Source of the DNA: Crossaster papposus
Taxonomy: Eukaryota > Echinodermata > Asteroidea > Velatida > Solasteridae
DNA length: 64,000 bases
Direction: 5' to 3'
NCBI GenBank assembly: GCA_037893245.1
Contig: JBAIAA010000661.1
Coordinates: 673,001-737,000, forward strand
The number at the start of each line of letters is the position of its first letter. Positions within the stretch are counted from its first letter, which is position 1. A program made the position numbers and the translations under genes. This document shows positions 43,083-64,000 of the stretch, piece by piece. The notes beneath the pieces were generated by a model. The model made no database searches, had not been told where the DNA came from, and saw only the letters and a program-made list of their open reading frames with translations.

Positions 43083-43460
43083 ACAAGAAAACTTACAAGG
43101 CGGGACTCGAACCCGCGATCTCCGGAATACCGGACCGGTGCTCTACCAACTGAGCTATCCCGCCCTTCATTGGCGGTCTCCGAAATTACCAACATCCCTG
43201 TTCGAGGGCGCCAGTCAGAAGTCACTAACACCGGAATGCGTGTGGCCAGGGATCACGCCCAACCCAACGATACAGCCTGCAAAGGATACGACTTGTTATC
43301 TTATAATGCACAAATAAACCATGCACAAGGAAAACTGACTAAGTAAATTTGCATAAATTTCAAAGTGAACAAAGAATATGACTTAAACTCGCGACCTCCG
43401 GAAATACCGGACCGGCGCTTTACCAACTTATAGCTGAGCTTTTCCGCCCTACTTGCTCAT
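43083..43460 (-). repeat. Tandem tRNA-like repeats (two units)
   Basis: On the minus strand 43098-43165 has tRNA internal-promoter boxes (TAGCTCAGTTGG and GGTTCGAGTCC) and D- and T-arms. The 3' acceptor strand does not pair with the 5' strand, and the base before the anticodon is C rather than U, so it is not a functional tRNA. A second, more decayed copy lies at about 43376-43450, 285 bases on, with the same spacer (ATTTCAAAGTGAACAA). A third is at 61300-62100. Best read as a tRNA-derived repeat. Confidence 0.75.
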
Positions 43461-43862
43461 TGCTGCCAAGTTAATACTGTACTGCGCATGGAAAGAACAG
43501 CACCCTCCATCATTCGATACCGTTGCACGTGGTATATCACTGTGTATATAACAACGTTGACAGTTAGTGATTGGATTCCATTCAATCGCCCCTAATTACG
43601 AAATTCAAAACTCCGGTCCCGTCACTGTCTGCTAGGCATCTTCACGATTATTATTTTAATAATTTTAAATTGTATTATGTTGAGTAAAGTTATTAATTAT
43701 GTATTTATTATTTGCTGGGATGGACATCAAGTCAAGTCAAATCGAGTCAAGTCAACCGTACTTGTGCCAAATAATGAATGAAGTCAGGCCAGGCCGCCAG
43801 TGTCCGAGGACAATGTAGATATACAGAGATCACTGCGTGGTTTTATTGGGGGATTCCGGGCC
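43461..43862. other. Intergenic spacer
   Basis: No gene. Short GTCAAGTCAAATCGAGTCAAG runs near 43735. Confidence 0.45.
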
Positions 43863-44120
43863 GCGATAATTTTTTCTGCAGGTAGGTTGGTACATTAGCC
43901 AATCAGAACACAGATGGTGTTGACGTCATCGATGATGTTAGAGTTGTCTGGGACAACCATAACCCTATTCCCCCAAATCTAACCCTAACCCCTAACCCCT
44001 AACCCTAGTCAGATCCCAGACAACTCTAACATCATCGATGACGTCAACACCATCTGTGTTCTGATTGGCTAATAAATGTACACTATGTACCAACCTACCT
44101 GCAGAAAAAAAAATTATCGC
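43863..44120. repeat. Long palindrome with a telomere-like centre
   Basis: Arms of roughly 90-110 bases are mirrored nearly exactly (GCGATAATTTTT, CTGCAGGTAGGTTGGTAC, AGCCAATCAGAACACAG, GTTGACGTCATCGATGATG). The right arm carries a small extra piece (about 14 bases). The loop contains repeated CCCTAACC text. Confidence 0.9.
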
Positions 44121-44584
44121 TTCCGGGCCGAAGGACGACCTTTTTCAGTCAATTTCTTTTCATATTAAAAAAATAAACATGCTTGACTTTTGGTAGCTAC
44201 ATTGCTTGTTGGCGTTTGTATATGTTTACCGAATTTTAGTTAACATTTAGTTAACATTTAGCGATCATCCCATATTTTGTGTCCGCTATAAGCGAACACA
44301 AACTCTTGTGCTATATACAGCGTGTCTCTCGAAAAACGCAACAGTTAATAACACGGTGATGATAGACAAACCCAATATCCTAACCCTACATAATGATATG
44401 GTGTTTATGCGCTATATATATGGCATAAGCTTGAATTTGAGACCAGTTTTAGGTTGTTCACTTTCCGGTTGACTGAGCAATCATTGTTTGAAAGAGTTTG
44501 GGTAATTATAAAAGGCCATCTGTTACATGTTAGAGAACTTTAATAAAGAACGACGCCAATTTAATTTAATTCTACATTCTTTAA

Positions 44585-45300
44585 AGGTAGGATACACCAT
44601 TTGTAGTTGTTTGAATTATCACGAATGGGTAGATTTGTGGGGTTGTGTTTTATAGTAAATATCGTTTAACTGACCTGTCCGAAGTTTTACAATTATGAAT
44701 GGCGAGAAAATCAAGAAAAACAGCGTTTGTTTTCAACCGCCGTCGGGCAGTTATGCTGCGTTCCAATCGCGTCGTGTTTATCGTGTTCACGAGTTCACGA
44801 GTCGTATAATGGCGTTCTAATCGCCTGGTAACTCGTGTTCACCAGTGGTGAACTCGAGGTTTGTTGTTTTTTCTCCATGTTCACGACTTCATAAACGAAT
44901 GAAATACTCGCGCCCATGCGTGTTAGTTCACGTACGAGTTCTTGCGCGATAAAGAATGTCGGCCTTACCGCGTACCGCACGACCAACTCGACTTTGCGCG
45001 TGCGTCTTGGTGAGTAGCGTTTGGAATGCAACCCACTCGTACCGTGAACATGGAGAAATTCACGGTGAACACGATAAACACGACGCGATTGGAACGCAGC
45101 ATTATTCTTATGTTATTATTGTTCTTTTGCGATCGCGAATTTTGTTTTATAAAATTATATTTTTCGGAATAATTACTGGATATCTAGCACGATCATTTTG
45201 CTGGATGCCTATAATCATTATTTACTTTTAATTAAGTAGGATATTTCTTAATATTTCGGTAGTAAATATTTTCGATATCTGCAAATTGTGTATTCTACCT
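44585..45300. mobile_element. MITE, AGGTAGG/TTAA family, with a nested element
   Basis: Ends AGGTAGGATACACCATT and the mirrored ...TACCT are flanked by TTAA (44581-44584, 45301-45304). A second inverted-repeat element (44754-45103) is inserted near its centre, so the family copy is older than the insert. Confidence 0.85.
44754..45103. mobile_element. Nested MITE (TGCTGCGTTCCAATCGCG ends)
   Basis: TGCTGCGTTCCAATCGCGTC is mirrored at the far end as GCGATTGGAACGCAGCA. A second copy in the opposite sense lies at 62585-62893. Confidence 0.85.
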
Positions 45301-45304
45301 TTAA

Positions 45305-48243
45305 GTTCAGTTCACGAGATTTGATTCTGAACTTAAAACAAATCCACTGATCTCTCGTGTCAATCGAGGGCGCCCATACTCCCCTCCCCACAAACCTCCC
45401 CTAAAATGGTGGCCCATCTCTGGGCCCATGCAGGTATCAATGTAGCCCTCCGCCTCTATGCCAAATAGACCCACGTATTGGTCTTTTTTTGTGAACGGAA
45501 TCCCCGAGTTTGAAGCAACGGGTCACCAATTCTTGATTTCCACAAATTTTGTTACAACCAGTCCAATTTATAGGCCCCAAGGACCTCTTATTCAAAATTA
45601 CCGGAGCGATCACAAAATATTAATGAGCTCGCGCGCAGTGATTCTCAGAGATTTAGTGGCATGCACCCAGGCTTCAGTCATTCCCATGGACGATAGTCAA
45701 ACTACATTACGCGCGCTATAGGGGAGCTTTGGAATATAGGGTAGAAACTGGAAACCAGACTTAGTGTGCGCTGCACTTTAATGCACGATATCGTCGGGCG
45801 CTCTACAGACAACAAGGTTGAAGTGTTTCTATGTGAAAACTGTGACTCGTAATTACTCGTCCCGTGAGCTTGCCTTTTCATGTTAATTCGCCTCTTGGTG
45901 AAAACGCAAAACGGCACTTGAGGATGAATTCGCCCAATCGTTAATTAGGTTAATTAGGATTTTGAAAACTCAGAAAACGGAGATAGTAAATATTGACGTC
46001 AAATTTCACGACTTTCCCGAAAGTCGCGAATATTGATGTCAATATTCGCGACAAATGTCGCGACTTGCCCCCAAAGTCGTGAATATTGACGTCAATATTA
46101 ACGACCGGTCATAAATTTTGACGCGAATTGTTTTCAAGCAAGCTAAGTTTTGGTTGTCAGTTTATAGACGCACGCGTTGGAAGTGTTAACAATACTCTAT
46201 TCTGATTATCTGAAAGGATTCTAATGTGTGCAGGCTGTGAGTGGGCAAAAAGGGTTTTGAAGTGCAACAAACAAGATGGTGATTCGACATTTCTGTCTGC
46301 CTGTGTTTTTTACATGTGCCAAATACTCTAGACCCATAAATGCCCCCCCCCCCCCCCCCCCCTCTTTAGAATTGTATTGCCACTAACTGAACTATTAGTC
46401 CTATACACTGCTGGACTGTTTTGAATAGTTTTGAATAGTTATAATAGATACAATAATAATTATTGTGTTACAAAATATTCATATCTTTAGTTTTAGAGTT
46501 TTGGGTTGGAAGAAGGGGGTATCGCGCACCCTCGGAAATCAATTTTTAATTGGTGTCTCTAGGTAAACAAAAAATGCGTAGAAAACGATTTGCAATGTTA
46601 AAAAAAAAAAAAAAATTCCCATGTATCATTTTTATGCAAATTAGTGCCGCCATTATCGAAAAATATATTAGTGCCATTCATCCATAATGTGCACTGAGGC
46701 GTGCGTGAATGTAAAGCTTTTTATAGACGCACACACTTTTTTCCTGTTGATAATAAACTGTTTACAATTGTGTATTTTAGTAAAAATGTTACTAGATAGA
46801 TTTAAACCAGGCGGAATAATATTTAAAATTAAATTTATAGGCCCTCTTAACTTATTAGATTATATTTGGAAAGCCAAGAGGGCTACAATCTTGAGTTGGG
46901 ATTTGATGAGTTAAAACAGGTGTATATCAATAAGTTGTTTAATGTAAAAATCTGATTCTAAGTTTTGCGGTGTCGCATATTTTATCGAAAAAAATATGTG
47001 ACATGGTATGTCAAAACAGGCGGAATTGGTGAAGATGTGATTGAGTATATTGAAAATGATTTAATTGACGAATAATGCTCTGGATATGATAGGAGCCCTG
47101 ATGTATTGAATCCCAAGATGGGATTTGCTGAAATTGATGATTGGTAGATTTGTCTCTTTATATTAACTATCGTGGTTCCAGACAGATAATCCGAAGAGCG
47201 TTTGGAGCTAATTTCCTTAGGTGGGATTAATGGAATGGTGAATAAATATATTTGGCATTTTTCCTGTTGTGCAATTTTGTCTTTTAGTAAGAATTTTATT
47301 AGACAAATCTATACCCGGACAGATAATCCGAAGAGCCAACAGGGCTACAATCCCGAGTTGGAATTCGCTGAGATAATGCATGTATATATCAATTAGTTGT
47401 TTAATGTGGGTTGCCTGATTCCATGTTTTATCTTTTGATTGCTATTTTATAGCTTCAATTACAATTTGATGAATTGAGTACACCTTTTGAAAAATATATA
47501 ATATCGTGAATCAAGTAATTTTGTATATCGAAAGTAATCACTTAAATATTTCTGCATTCATTATAATTATAAAGTCAAAGTTCGATACTCGTCTGAAACA
47601 TGGCCACACTCCCATGCTTTAATAAATTCTGATAACCAAATTAAATCGTGTTTGTTGTATTCATTGAGGTTGTCTCAATAGAATGAAACTGTTTTTCATG
47701 CGGATGAGCGCAGCGAAGGGGCATTTATACAAGACAGCAAAGAAAAGAAAGTAAGGGCACACGGTGGTAACGGTAGATCTTGTCTCGTAAGCAAGAGGTC
47801 AAGCTATCAAATGGAGAACTCTACCAAACTCTACAAACAATTGCTCAAAAACCTTGTTTTTATGTATACATGTTAAGCAATTATCGCTAATCTGGGAAGC
47901 ATTTGATTTTTAAAAGACAAGCAAATGTGCGTTTGCTTAAAAGGAGAAGGTTTTGCTTGTTAGCAATTTCTTATTTTTATGTATACAAATGTAAGCAAAA
48001 GCTCGGAAAAAGTAATTGCTAGTGTTATATGTATTTGGTCCATTCACCCACAAACTGCCTTTTATCCTATAAAATAAGAAAAAAAGCAGCGCACAATAGC
48101 ATCTCCGAGTACGTACAAATACTAATGAGATGACGACGAGGTTGCGTATAAACGACTTGCATTTGCGACCTCTGGTTGACAGTGTGCGTGGTTTTGCGGG
48201 AATTGCATCTCATCATCATTTCTGTCTGTGTGCATGCATCATC
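45305..48243. other. Intergenic region, no conserved gene
   Basis: Short frames only. Repeated CRE-like palindromes (TTGACGTCAATATT variants) lie at 45990-46110, a C20 run at 46343-46362, and the phrase GACAGATAATCCGAAGAGC occurs twice (about 47183 and 47320). Confidence 0.5.
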
Positions 48244-48422
48244 ATGAGTGGCATGCACAGCGTGTGCGTTGCCGACGATGAAGCTCCTAAAAAAGGGGTC
48301 GAGAATGGCACATTCACGCCCACCTCTACGAGTTTACGGGATGACGAGCTACGTGGTGGGCCAGTAGGTCTACCGGTAGCAGGAACCGCCACAAACCAGG
48401 CGACTACTGCCGATAGAAAGAG
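48244..48422 (+). CDS. Possible first coding exon, unassigned
   Basis: ATG starts 59 codons plus two bases, ending at AAGAG|GTAGGC, a plausible phase 2 donor. The predicted peptide is polar and Thr/Gly/Asp-rich (VADDEAPKKGVENG...) with no known domain. If joined to an acceptor just before the IMPDH start (after AAAAAG at 52552), the frame would run into the IMPDH Met, which is suggestive. That acceptor is purine-rich and weak. It could equally be a chance open stretch. Confidence 0.25.
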
Positions 48423-49985
48423 GTAGGCGTTTAGAATATGTATTAGCATATGGACACAAAAACACAACAACCTTGCAGGAACACATTGCCGGGTATCGTA
48501 TGGTTTACCGAATCGATGAGATAAAGCTAAGTGCCCGAGGAGGTGGGGGGGAGGGGGGGGGGGGGGGTGTCATTCATTGGAGGTTAAACCCATATAGTCG
48601 AAGTTACAAGTCCAATTTCACAATTCCAGTCACGAGTCCATGATCTTAAGTTAAAGCCAATGACAATGGACAATGACAAAGGAATGTTTTTATAATGGAC
48701 TTGATCGAGTGCAGAAGCAGGGACTTCATTGTGTGGATTATCCCTGGCTAGACCTACCCCTACAGCAAATCCTAGCTACACCACTTGAAAAAAATTGTAA
48801 TCGAAAAATGCATTTCCGGTTGTGTCATTACAAAAAAAGAACATAATTCTGTATAATAAATCGCATTGCAGTGCTTCGGTTACAGTATCGACTACATGTA
48901 CTTGACTACAGTCCGAGTTTGTATTCGGTTTTTCAAAAGAAACGGTGAAAAACACGGTTAAAAACGATACCGTAATTTCGGTGTCGATTGTGATTGTCGA
49001 TTCCCGCTTTTCCTCTGAGCCTGCTGCATGCTGCGCGCGCACTCGCAGATGCGTCTAGCTATGGTGGCACTGACTGGACATCAAATAAAACTGTGTCGTG
49101 GAACCGCAAAAGTGTTCACGAGTCTATAATTACAATTATTAGCCTTGAATACAAGGCTGCGCTGTATGCAACGTGCGATCATCGCTGGCTTTGTAGACTT
49201 GACCCAAGTCGGACTTACCATGGAGTTAAGACTACCAATTTGCTTTCGTCAATCCGGCCGAATAATTATGTGCAAGCTTTGTTGGCCTTAGATAAAGGGC
49301 GCCCTCATCTGGTTGTCGTTCCGCGATCGGCATCAACGTGATGTCATCATGTCATCAGTGCAGTAAATCCGACTTGACGGATCGGCCAATCAAACCCCCC
49401 GCGGTGATATGTAGTTATTCATAAATTATTTGCATACGCATCACATGGTTATGCGCGATGTATGCCAAATAAGTCCGCCAATCGGAGTACGGACAAGCTA
49501 GACCGCTAACGGACTATGGAGGAATGGTAGGCAGTACTGTCACTAGATGTTTTTTTTAAATTCAATACATGTAGCTGCGTCCATACTTCGTTTATTTAGT
49601 TAGAGTACGGCATAGTGCAAACTTAACGGCCGGAAAATGTACACGATAGCTAGACTATATAAACCGTTTGTACATGTACACATAATTGTATGTATGTACA
49701 TGTGTATGTACATAATTGTGTACATTGTACATCACAATGTCCACGTACGTCCGTCACACAACTGGGTCAAAGTTCATATTATTACAGATATATGCTAATT
49801 TATACAATTCTGCAATTTGATTGGCCGCTACCGTTTTCGGTAGATGAGCCCATAGGTTGTGTACAAACGTGTGGCAGATTCGTCAAGTCGGGGTTTCTGA
49901 ACCACACATGAGCATGGGCGGCGCATGAGGGCGCGCTACTATGAGCGTGGACGTGACGCGCGAGGCGCACGGTGTGGATGACATG
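48423..49985. other. Intergenic region, no conserved gene
   Basis: A G-rich run lies at about 48545-48567 and TGTACA-type palindromes at 49670-49735. A 115-codon plus-strand frame ending at 49341 has no family features. Confidence 0.5.
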
Positions 49986-50434
49986 AGCAATGTTACCACA
50001 GAATCCCGACTTGGATCAAGTCTACTGGCTTTGCAAAGCTCACACTGTACATGTACTGTACGCACCGCTCCACGTACGTGAGAGTCCAGCCCGCGTGCTC
50101 CGCCAGAAGCACAGCCTTGATTATTCTGTTACTTTCGGGTTTTGTGGTTATGTTAATAAGAATTTGCTTTTTCGATCCACGGGATCTGATTGGTGTGATG
50201 TGGTAGCAATTGGTGTGATGTGGTAGCAATGTTACCACAGAATCCCGACTTGGATCAAGTCTACTGGCTTTGCAAAGCTCACACTGTACATGTACTGTAC
50301 GCACCGCTCCACGTACGTGAGAGTCCAGCCCGCGTGCTCCGCCAGAAGCACAGCCTTGATTATTCTGTTACTTTCGGGTTTTGTGGTTATGTTAATAAGA
50401 ATTTGCTTTTTCGATCCACGGGATCTGATTGGTC
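49986..50434. repeat. Recent ~240-bp tandem duplication
   Basis: Text from GCAATGTTACCACAGAATCC to GGGATCTGATTGGT occurs twice with a 240-base period and appears identical. The junction contains a smaller duplicated phrase (GGTGTGATGTGGTAGCAATT). Confidence 0.92.
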
Positions 50435-50929
50435 TTTGATTGAACATCACGTTGAATAACATTTTCAAATTCCAAGTAGCTAATTGGACATTCTGAAATA
50501 AATAATTCAGGTTCCCAGGCCAAATAATTCTGACTATTTCTGAATGACTTTTCTTTCTGACTACTTCACTTTGAATGAAATATTGTTGTTTTAAAGTTCC
50601 ATTATCAACTTACTCTTTCTCGAAGTGTGGTGTCTAATCTTATGAATGATCATTTACTTTCAAAAGTGTTCCGCCACTGCTGCTGCAAACTATTTACGTC
50701 CTTGATGTCTCTTCAGGGCCACCGTATGCTTTTGTAAACGTTTGCGGCGCGGTGGTGCGGCACGGCACGTGTAAAGTCCCCTGATGTGGCGCACTTCGAC
50801 GTTTACGTCGATTTTTTTGCACAGTGTTGACAAACGACTTTGTTGACAAGCTTCAAATTAATTCAACTAAATACTGGTACAGGTAACTTGATAAATTTAG
50901 GCCTAACGTTAATCCGAAATTGAAAAAAA

Positions 50930-51151
50930 ATCGTTACGGCAGTTGACGATCTGATTCCCCGACTCTGCCTAACCCAATAGCCCGACCACACACATTGACA
51001 ATACTCTGGACCACTCGTAGAACCAGACTAATTGAAAGTCGGGTCGGTTTAATCCAGGACGAGAGTAAATTAAGGTCCAGATTTTTGTCATTTATCACTG
51101 ATTGTGAGGCTAGGTAAGCTGGGGAATCAAATCGGAAACTGCCGTAACGAT
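50930..51151. mobile_element. Short inverted-repeat element (ATCGTTACGGCAGTT ends)
   Basis: ATCGTTACGGCAGTT near 50930 mirrors AACTGCCGTAACGAT at 51151, and GATCTGATTCCCC is also mirrored. Non-coding, 222 bases. Confidence 0.75.
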
Positions 51152-51267
51152 AGCAACTGCGAATTACACGTGTAAGTTGACCGCAAGAACGTACAAGAAT
51201 TAGGAGAAACCGAACTTTCAAGTAGTCCGAGTAAAGAACTAGTAGAAGTAGACTCTATTTTTTATCA

Positions 51268-51334
51268 CTTTTTTAACATCTGGACATGATCTGGCATCCT
51301 ACTATCGCCAGATCATGTCCAGATGTTAAAAAAG
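51268..51334. repeat. Perfect 28-bp-arm hairpin
   Basis: CTTTTTTAACATCTGGACAT plus GATCTGGC is exactly mirrored after an 11-base loop. Partial pairing extends a few bases further outward. The T run on one side resembles a pol III stop, but no transcript is evident. Confidence 0.88.
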
Positions 51335-52556
51335 CGATAAGTATAGTTACTTGGACTAACTTCCGAGCTGCAACCTGTATTTTAAAGTGCGCCTACATGT
51401 ACCTTGTTTTGAATTTGATGCTGTTTTTTCACAGAAACTAAAGATACAATGTAGCTAGGGCCAAGATTTTTTTTATAATATAAATACAATTTTTTATTTG
51501 AAAATACAAAATGTGAACGATATATCAACTACATAACTCAATTAGGATAAGGAGAACGAACAATTACATCATACGTACGTCATTTTGTTGTTCTCTCGTT
51601 CACAGGTTTAGATAGAGAGGGTTTTTACAGGTTAACTGCCGTTAAACAATAGAAACCATGCACAAACTGCACAAAATTACTCCCATACCGCTGCACGGTA
51701 TACCTCCAAACACATTTTTTATCAGTACTTTAACAACTCACCATGCCAGCAATTACATAAAACCGGTCGAATCTCGCCCAATTTCTGTAAAAAAGGTGAA
51801 AACTATCCCCGTTCCGCAAACGCGACTGTTACGAGATGACGGATAACATTGTTCAATGGGTGCTGTTTTCCAAGCCCTGACTTTGGTCAATTGTGGCTCT
51901 GGCGCATTGCTAAACTGTATGAATAAGGCCTCGCACGATGAAGCTTGTGTTTAGAAAACGGCTAGTGCGGCTGCGGCTTGAAATAATACGCACGAGTTAT
52001 CCGCCATCTTGTAATACTCCAGCTATACAGTCATCTTTGCAAACTTGATCCAGCGGTTTATCTTTTTCCTTATTTCTCCACAGGCTTAAGGAGCCAATCA
52101 GCGATCACAGAACGGCGGTCAACATATATGCGCACGCACGCATGCATGCACAAAATTCCTTTGTGATAATTAGATCCAACGCAGGCTCACGCGACTGCTG
52201 AATAAGTAGTTGACTTTGTGAAGATGCTATGCATATTCAAATGGTCGAATTTGCATAAAAAGGTCACGTCCCATTTAATCAAGTTTGCAAAGACAACTGT
52301 ATGTGTTAGGGAGCTAATGTGTCTGTACATTTTTTTATTGTTTTAAAACTTTTGCTCTAGCGAGGCACTAGAGTCGAAAAAAGTGTGCCATATTAGGGGA
52401 TTGCCGCATTAGGAAACATTAACAATTAACGTTACTGTACAACCATATACAGATGTTTAACCTTAACGTTACGTGTGTACGTGGTCCACAATTTTAAAAA
52501 AAGTGTCCAGCCAAGAATGAGAACCAATTTAGTTTTTTCTTTTGTGAAAAAGAAAA
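51335..52556. other. Upstream region of the IMPDH gene
   Basis: No other gene seen. No TATA box is obvious near 52557, so the promoter is not placed. Confidence 0.5.
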
Positions 52557-62390
<9,834 letters not shown>

Positions 62391-62584
62391 GTAAGACACG
62401 GTTTGATTTGATTTGAAGGTTTGCACAGTTTGATTTGATTTTAAGGTTTGCACGGTGGAGACTAAAGCCATGTTCCCATTAGACTTTTTTCCCATTTTGT
62501 GGTGACAGGTCACACGTACTCTACCTGTCGTCAGGATATTGTCTGTAACGTTGAGTTTCCCAGGTTTATTTTAGAACCTCAATA

Positions 62585-62893
62585 ATGCTGCGTTCCAATC
62601 GCGTCGTGTGTTTATCGTATTCATCGTGAATTTCTCAATGTTCACGAGTAGGTTGCATTCCAAATGCTACCCACCAAGACGCACGCGCACAGTCGAGTTA
62701 GTCGTGCGGTAAGGACATTTTTTATCGCGCAAGAACCGACACGCATGCTCGAGTATTTCATTCGTTTATGAAGTCATGAACATGGAGACAAAAAATTCCA
62801 CCTGGAGTTCACCACTGGTTAACACGAGTTACCAGGCGATTAGAACGACATTATACGACTCGTGAACTCGTGAACGCGATTGGAACGCAGCAT
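62585..62893. mobile_element. MITE (TGCTGCGTTCCAATCGCG ends), opposite-sense copy of 44754-45103
   Basis: Ends ATGCTGCGTTCCAATCGCG and CGCGATTGGAACGCAGCAT; the interior corresponds in reverse to the other copy (GACTCGTGAACTCGTGAACG). Confidence 0.85.
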
Positions 62894-62964
62894 AACTCAC
62901 AAGAGATTTGTCACATGGTGCTACCAAGACATTTTTTGTTTGTGTATTTCATATTTTTGAGGTA

Positions 62965-63392
62965 ATATGTGACCTGTTCCAACGAAACCCGGACAAAGTC
63001 GCACAATGTGTTTTTTCACAATGTACTCCTGAAGTCATTTCTGGATGGATTTTACCATTTTGAGGTTTTAGGTTTTCCTAAGTCACTCACTATTAATCTA
63101 CAATCTCCTCAAATTTGAACAAAATCCGTCTACCAGAAGTGTTTTTTTTGGTCAATTTTGTGAAACATTTGTATATAGAAATAATACGCTTTTCTGAACT
63201 TCAAAGCTGTTTATCTCATAATTAGGTTGTCAGGGTTTTATCACTAAATCCAGACCCCAGGGAAGATAGGGTGGGGGTACATGTAAATGATACATCATTT
63301 TAAAGCTGAGAACCTAGAGAATTTGAAAAAAGCAAAATCTGAAAAACTAAAAAGTTGACTTTGTCTGGGTTTCGTTGGAACAGGTCACATAT
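62965..63392. mobile_element. MITE (ATATGTGACCTGTTCC ends)
   Basis: ATATGTGACCTGTTCCAACG mirrors CGTTGGAACAGGTCACATAT, with AAACCCGGACAAAGTC also mirrored. Related in its end to the nested element at 59666-60113. Confidence 0.85.
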
Positions 63393-64000
63393 TTTGGTTA
63401 GGACAATGAAGTGGGGACATTGTTTTCGCTGCCTTAATCATGTTATTCCCGTTCCTATGTGAACAATGGATAGGTACAGTACCGGAACATGTAATTTCAT
63501 TTGTAGTACATGTATGTACATGTACGTGTAGCTTGTCGGTGTAAACTGAGGATAGTCAGCGCTGGATAAAACAATTTGTCATCACCCATCTCATGGACTT
63601 CATCTGGGACAACACAGTGAATGTTATTGCACTTCACAGCTCTTACACTAACCAAGCGTCAAATGCACAAACACCTGTTTTAATTTGTGTGCCATTACAC
63701 TTCACACGTCTTTAAATTGATATCTTTGTGGAGACATGGGGGTTGTTCTTATCTTTGTTCCGTTACCTAAGCATTCTCCCATAGACTTGGAGCAAACAGT
63801 CCTTGTGGAAACACCCTCATCGTTGGAATTTTTTGTGGATGTTTTTTTGTTTGTGCCCTTTATTGGCTTTATTGTTTTTTGGTCTCCACATGGTACCGCA
63901 TTTTGGGACTGTACCCCCAGGGTCCGAGACCTCATGAGTCTGACCAATTAAATGTACTTTTATATCAGTCCGACGCTTCATAAGTCCGATGCCTTATAAG
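63393..64000 (+). other. IMPDH intron 5, right part
   Basis: No further IMPDH exon recognised. A short 71-codon plus frame (63736-63951) lies between mirrored GTGGAGACATGG / CTCCACATGG phrases and is probably chance. Confidence 0.5.

Noticed and set aside
43098..43165. Functional tRNA gene on the minus strand
   Set aside because: D- and T-arms are good, but the acceptor strands do not pair and the base before the anticodon is not U. Related decayed copies exist, so it is treated as a tRNA-derived repeat.
63736..63951. 71-codon hydrophobic frame at the window end
   Set aside because: Sits between mirrored phrases of a probable MITE; no link to the IMPDH gene's next expected text.

Overview
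The window is animal nuclear DNA. Its genes are split by long introns with GT-AG boundaries, and it carries Ty3/Gypsy, Harbinger-type and many inverted-repeat DNA elements. There are no operons, Shine-Dalgarno sites or CRISPR arrays. An invertebrate deuterostome is most likely. The pairing of SRCR, somatomedin-B and secretin-type 7TM domains, and the many TGTACATGTACA tracts, suggest amphioxus first, with hemichordate or echinoderm as alternatives. This is an inference, not a match.

Two host genes are clear, both on the plus strand. The first (2397-42280) is a six-exon gene I can follow from a TATA box and signal peptide to the stop codon. Its exons give a 1,173-codon reading frame: signal peptide, three SRCR-type domains on separate phase 1-1 exons, a somatomedin-B module, a roughly 430-residue cysteine-rich ectodomain, and a seven-helix secretin/Methuselah-like receptor core. 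A 21 kb intron separates TM5 from TM6-TM7. The second (52557 to beyond 64000) is the 5' part of an IMP dehydrogenase gene. Five coding exons are present; most of the CBS domains and the catalytic loop lie outside. A lone, uncertain exon (48244-48422) upstream could in principle splice to it in frame.

The introns are filled with mobile DNA. Intron 2 of the receptor gene (7073-17037) holds foldback elements packed nearly end to end: an interlocked pair (8297-9465), a CCCGGG-rich one (10046-10742), a TA-flanked 3.8 kb one enclosing a dead Gypsy pol (10860-14674), and one built of short subrepeats (14677-16363). Intron 5 (20917-41953) holds a GC-rich foldback, a decayed Gypsy with a CHCC-type Gag (24100-27345), a Harbinger remnant, a possible KIAA1958/Crypton-like fragment, and a young 10.7 kb Gypsy on the minus strand (29947-40687).

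That young Gypsy has a 4-bp target duplication, long LTRs, a primer-binding site, and a Gag with an RRM-like N-terminus plus a PNMA-like capsid and a zinc knuckle. A slippery heptamer followed by a stem-loop sits in the gag-pol overlap. Pol is broken by one frameshift in RT, and the 3' LTR carries a 2.5 kb insertion flanked by a 159-bp duplication.

The 42.3-52.5 kb interval and the IMPDH introns hold short inverted-repeat elements with TA or TTAA flanks, long hairpins, tRNA-like repeats and interstitial CCCTAA tracts. I see no conserved gene there.
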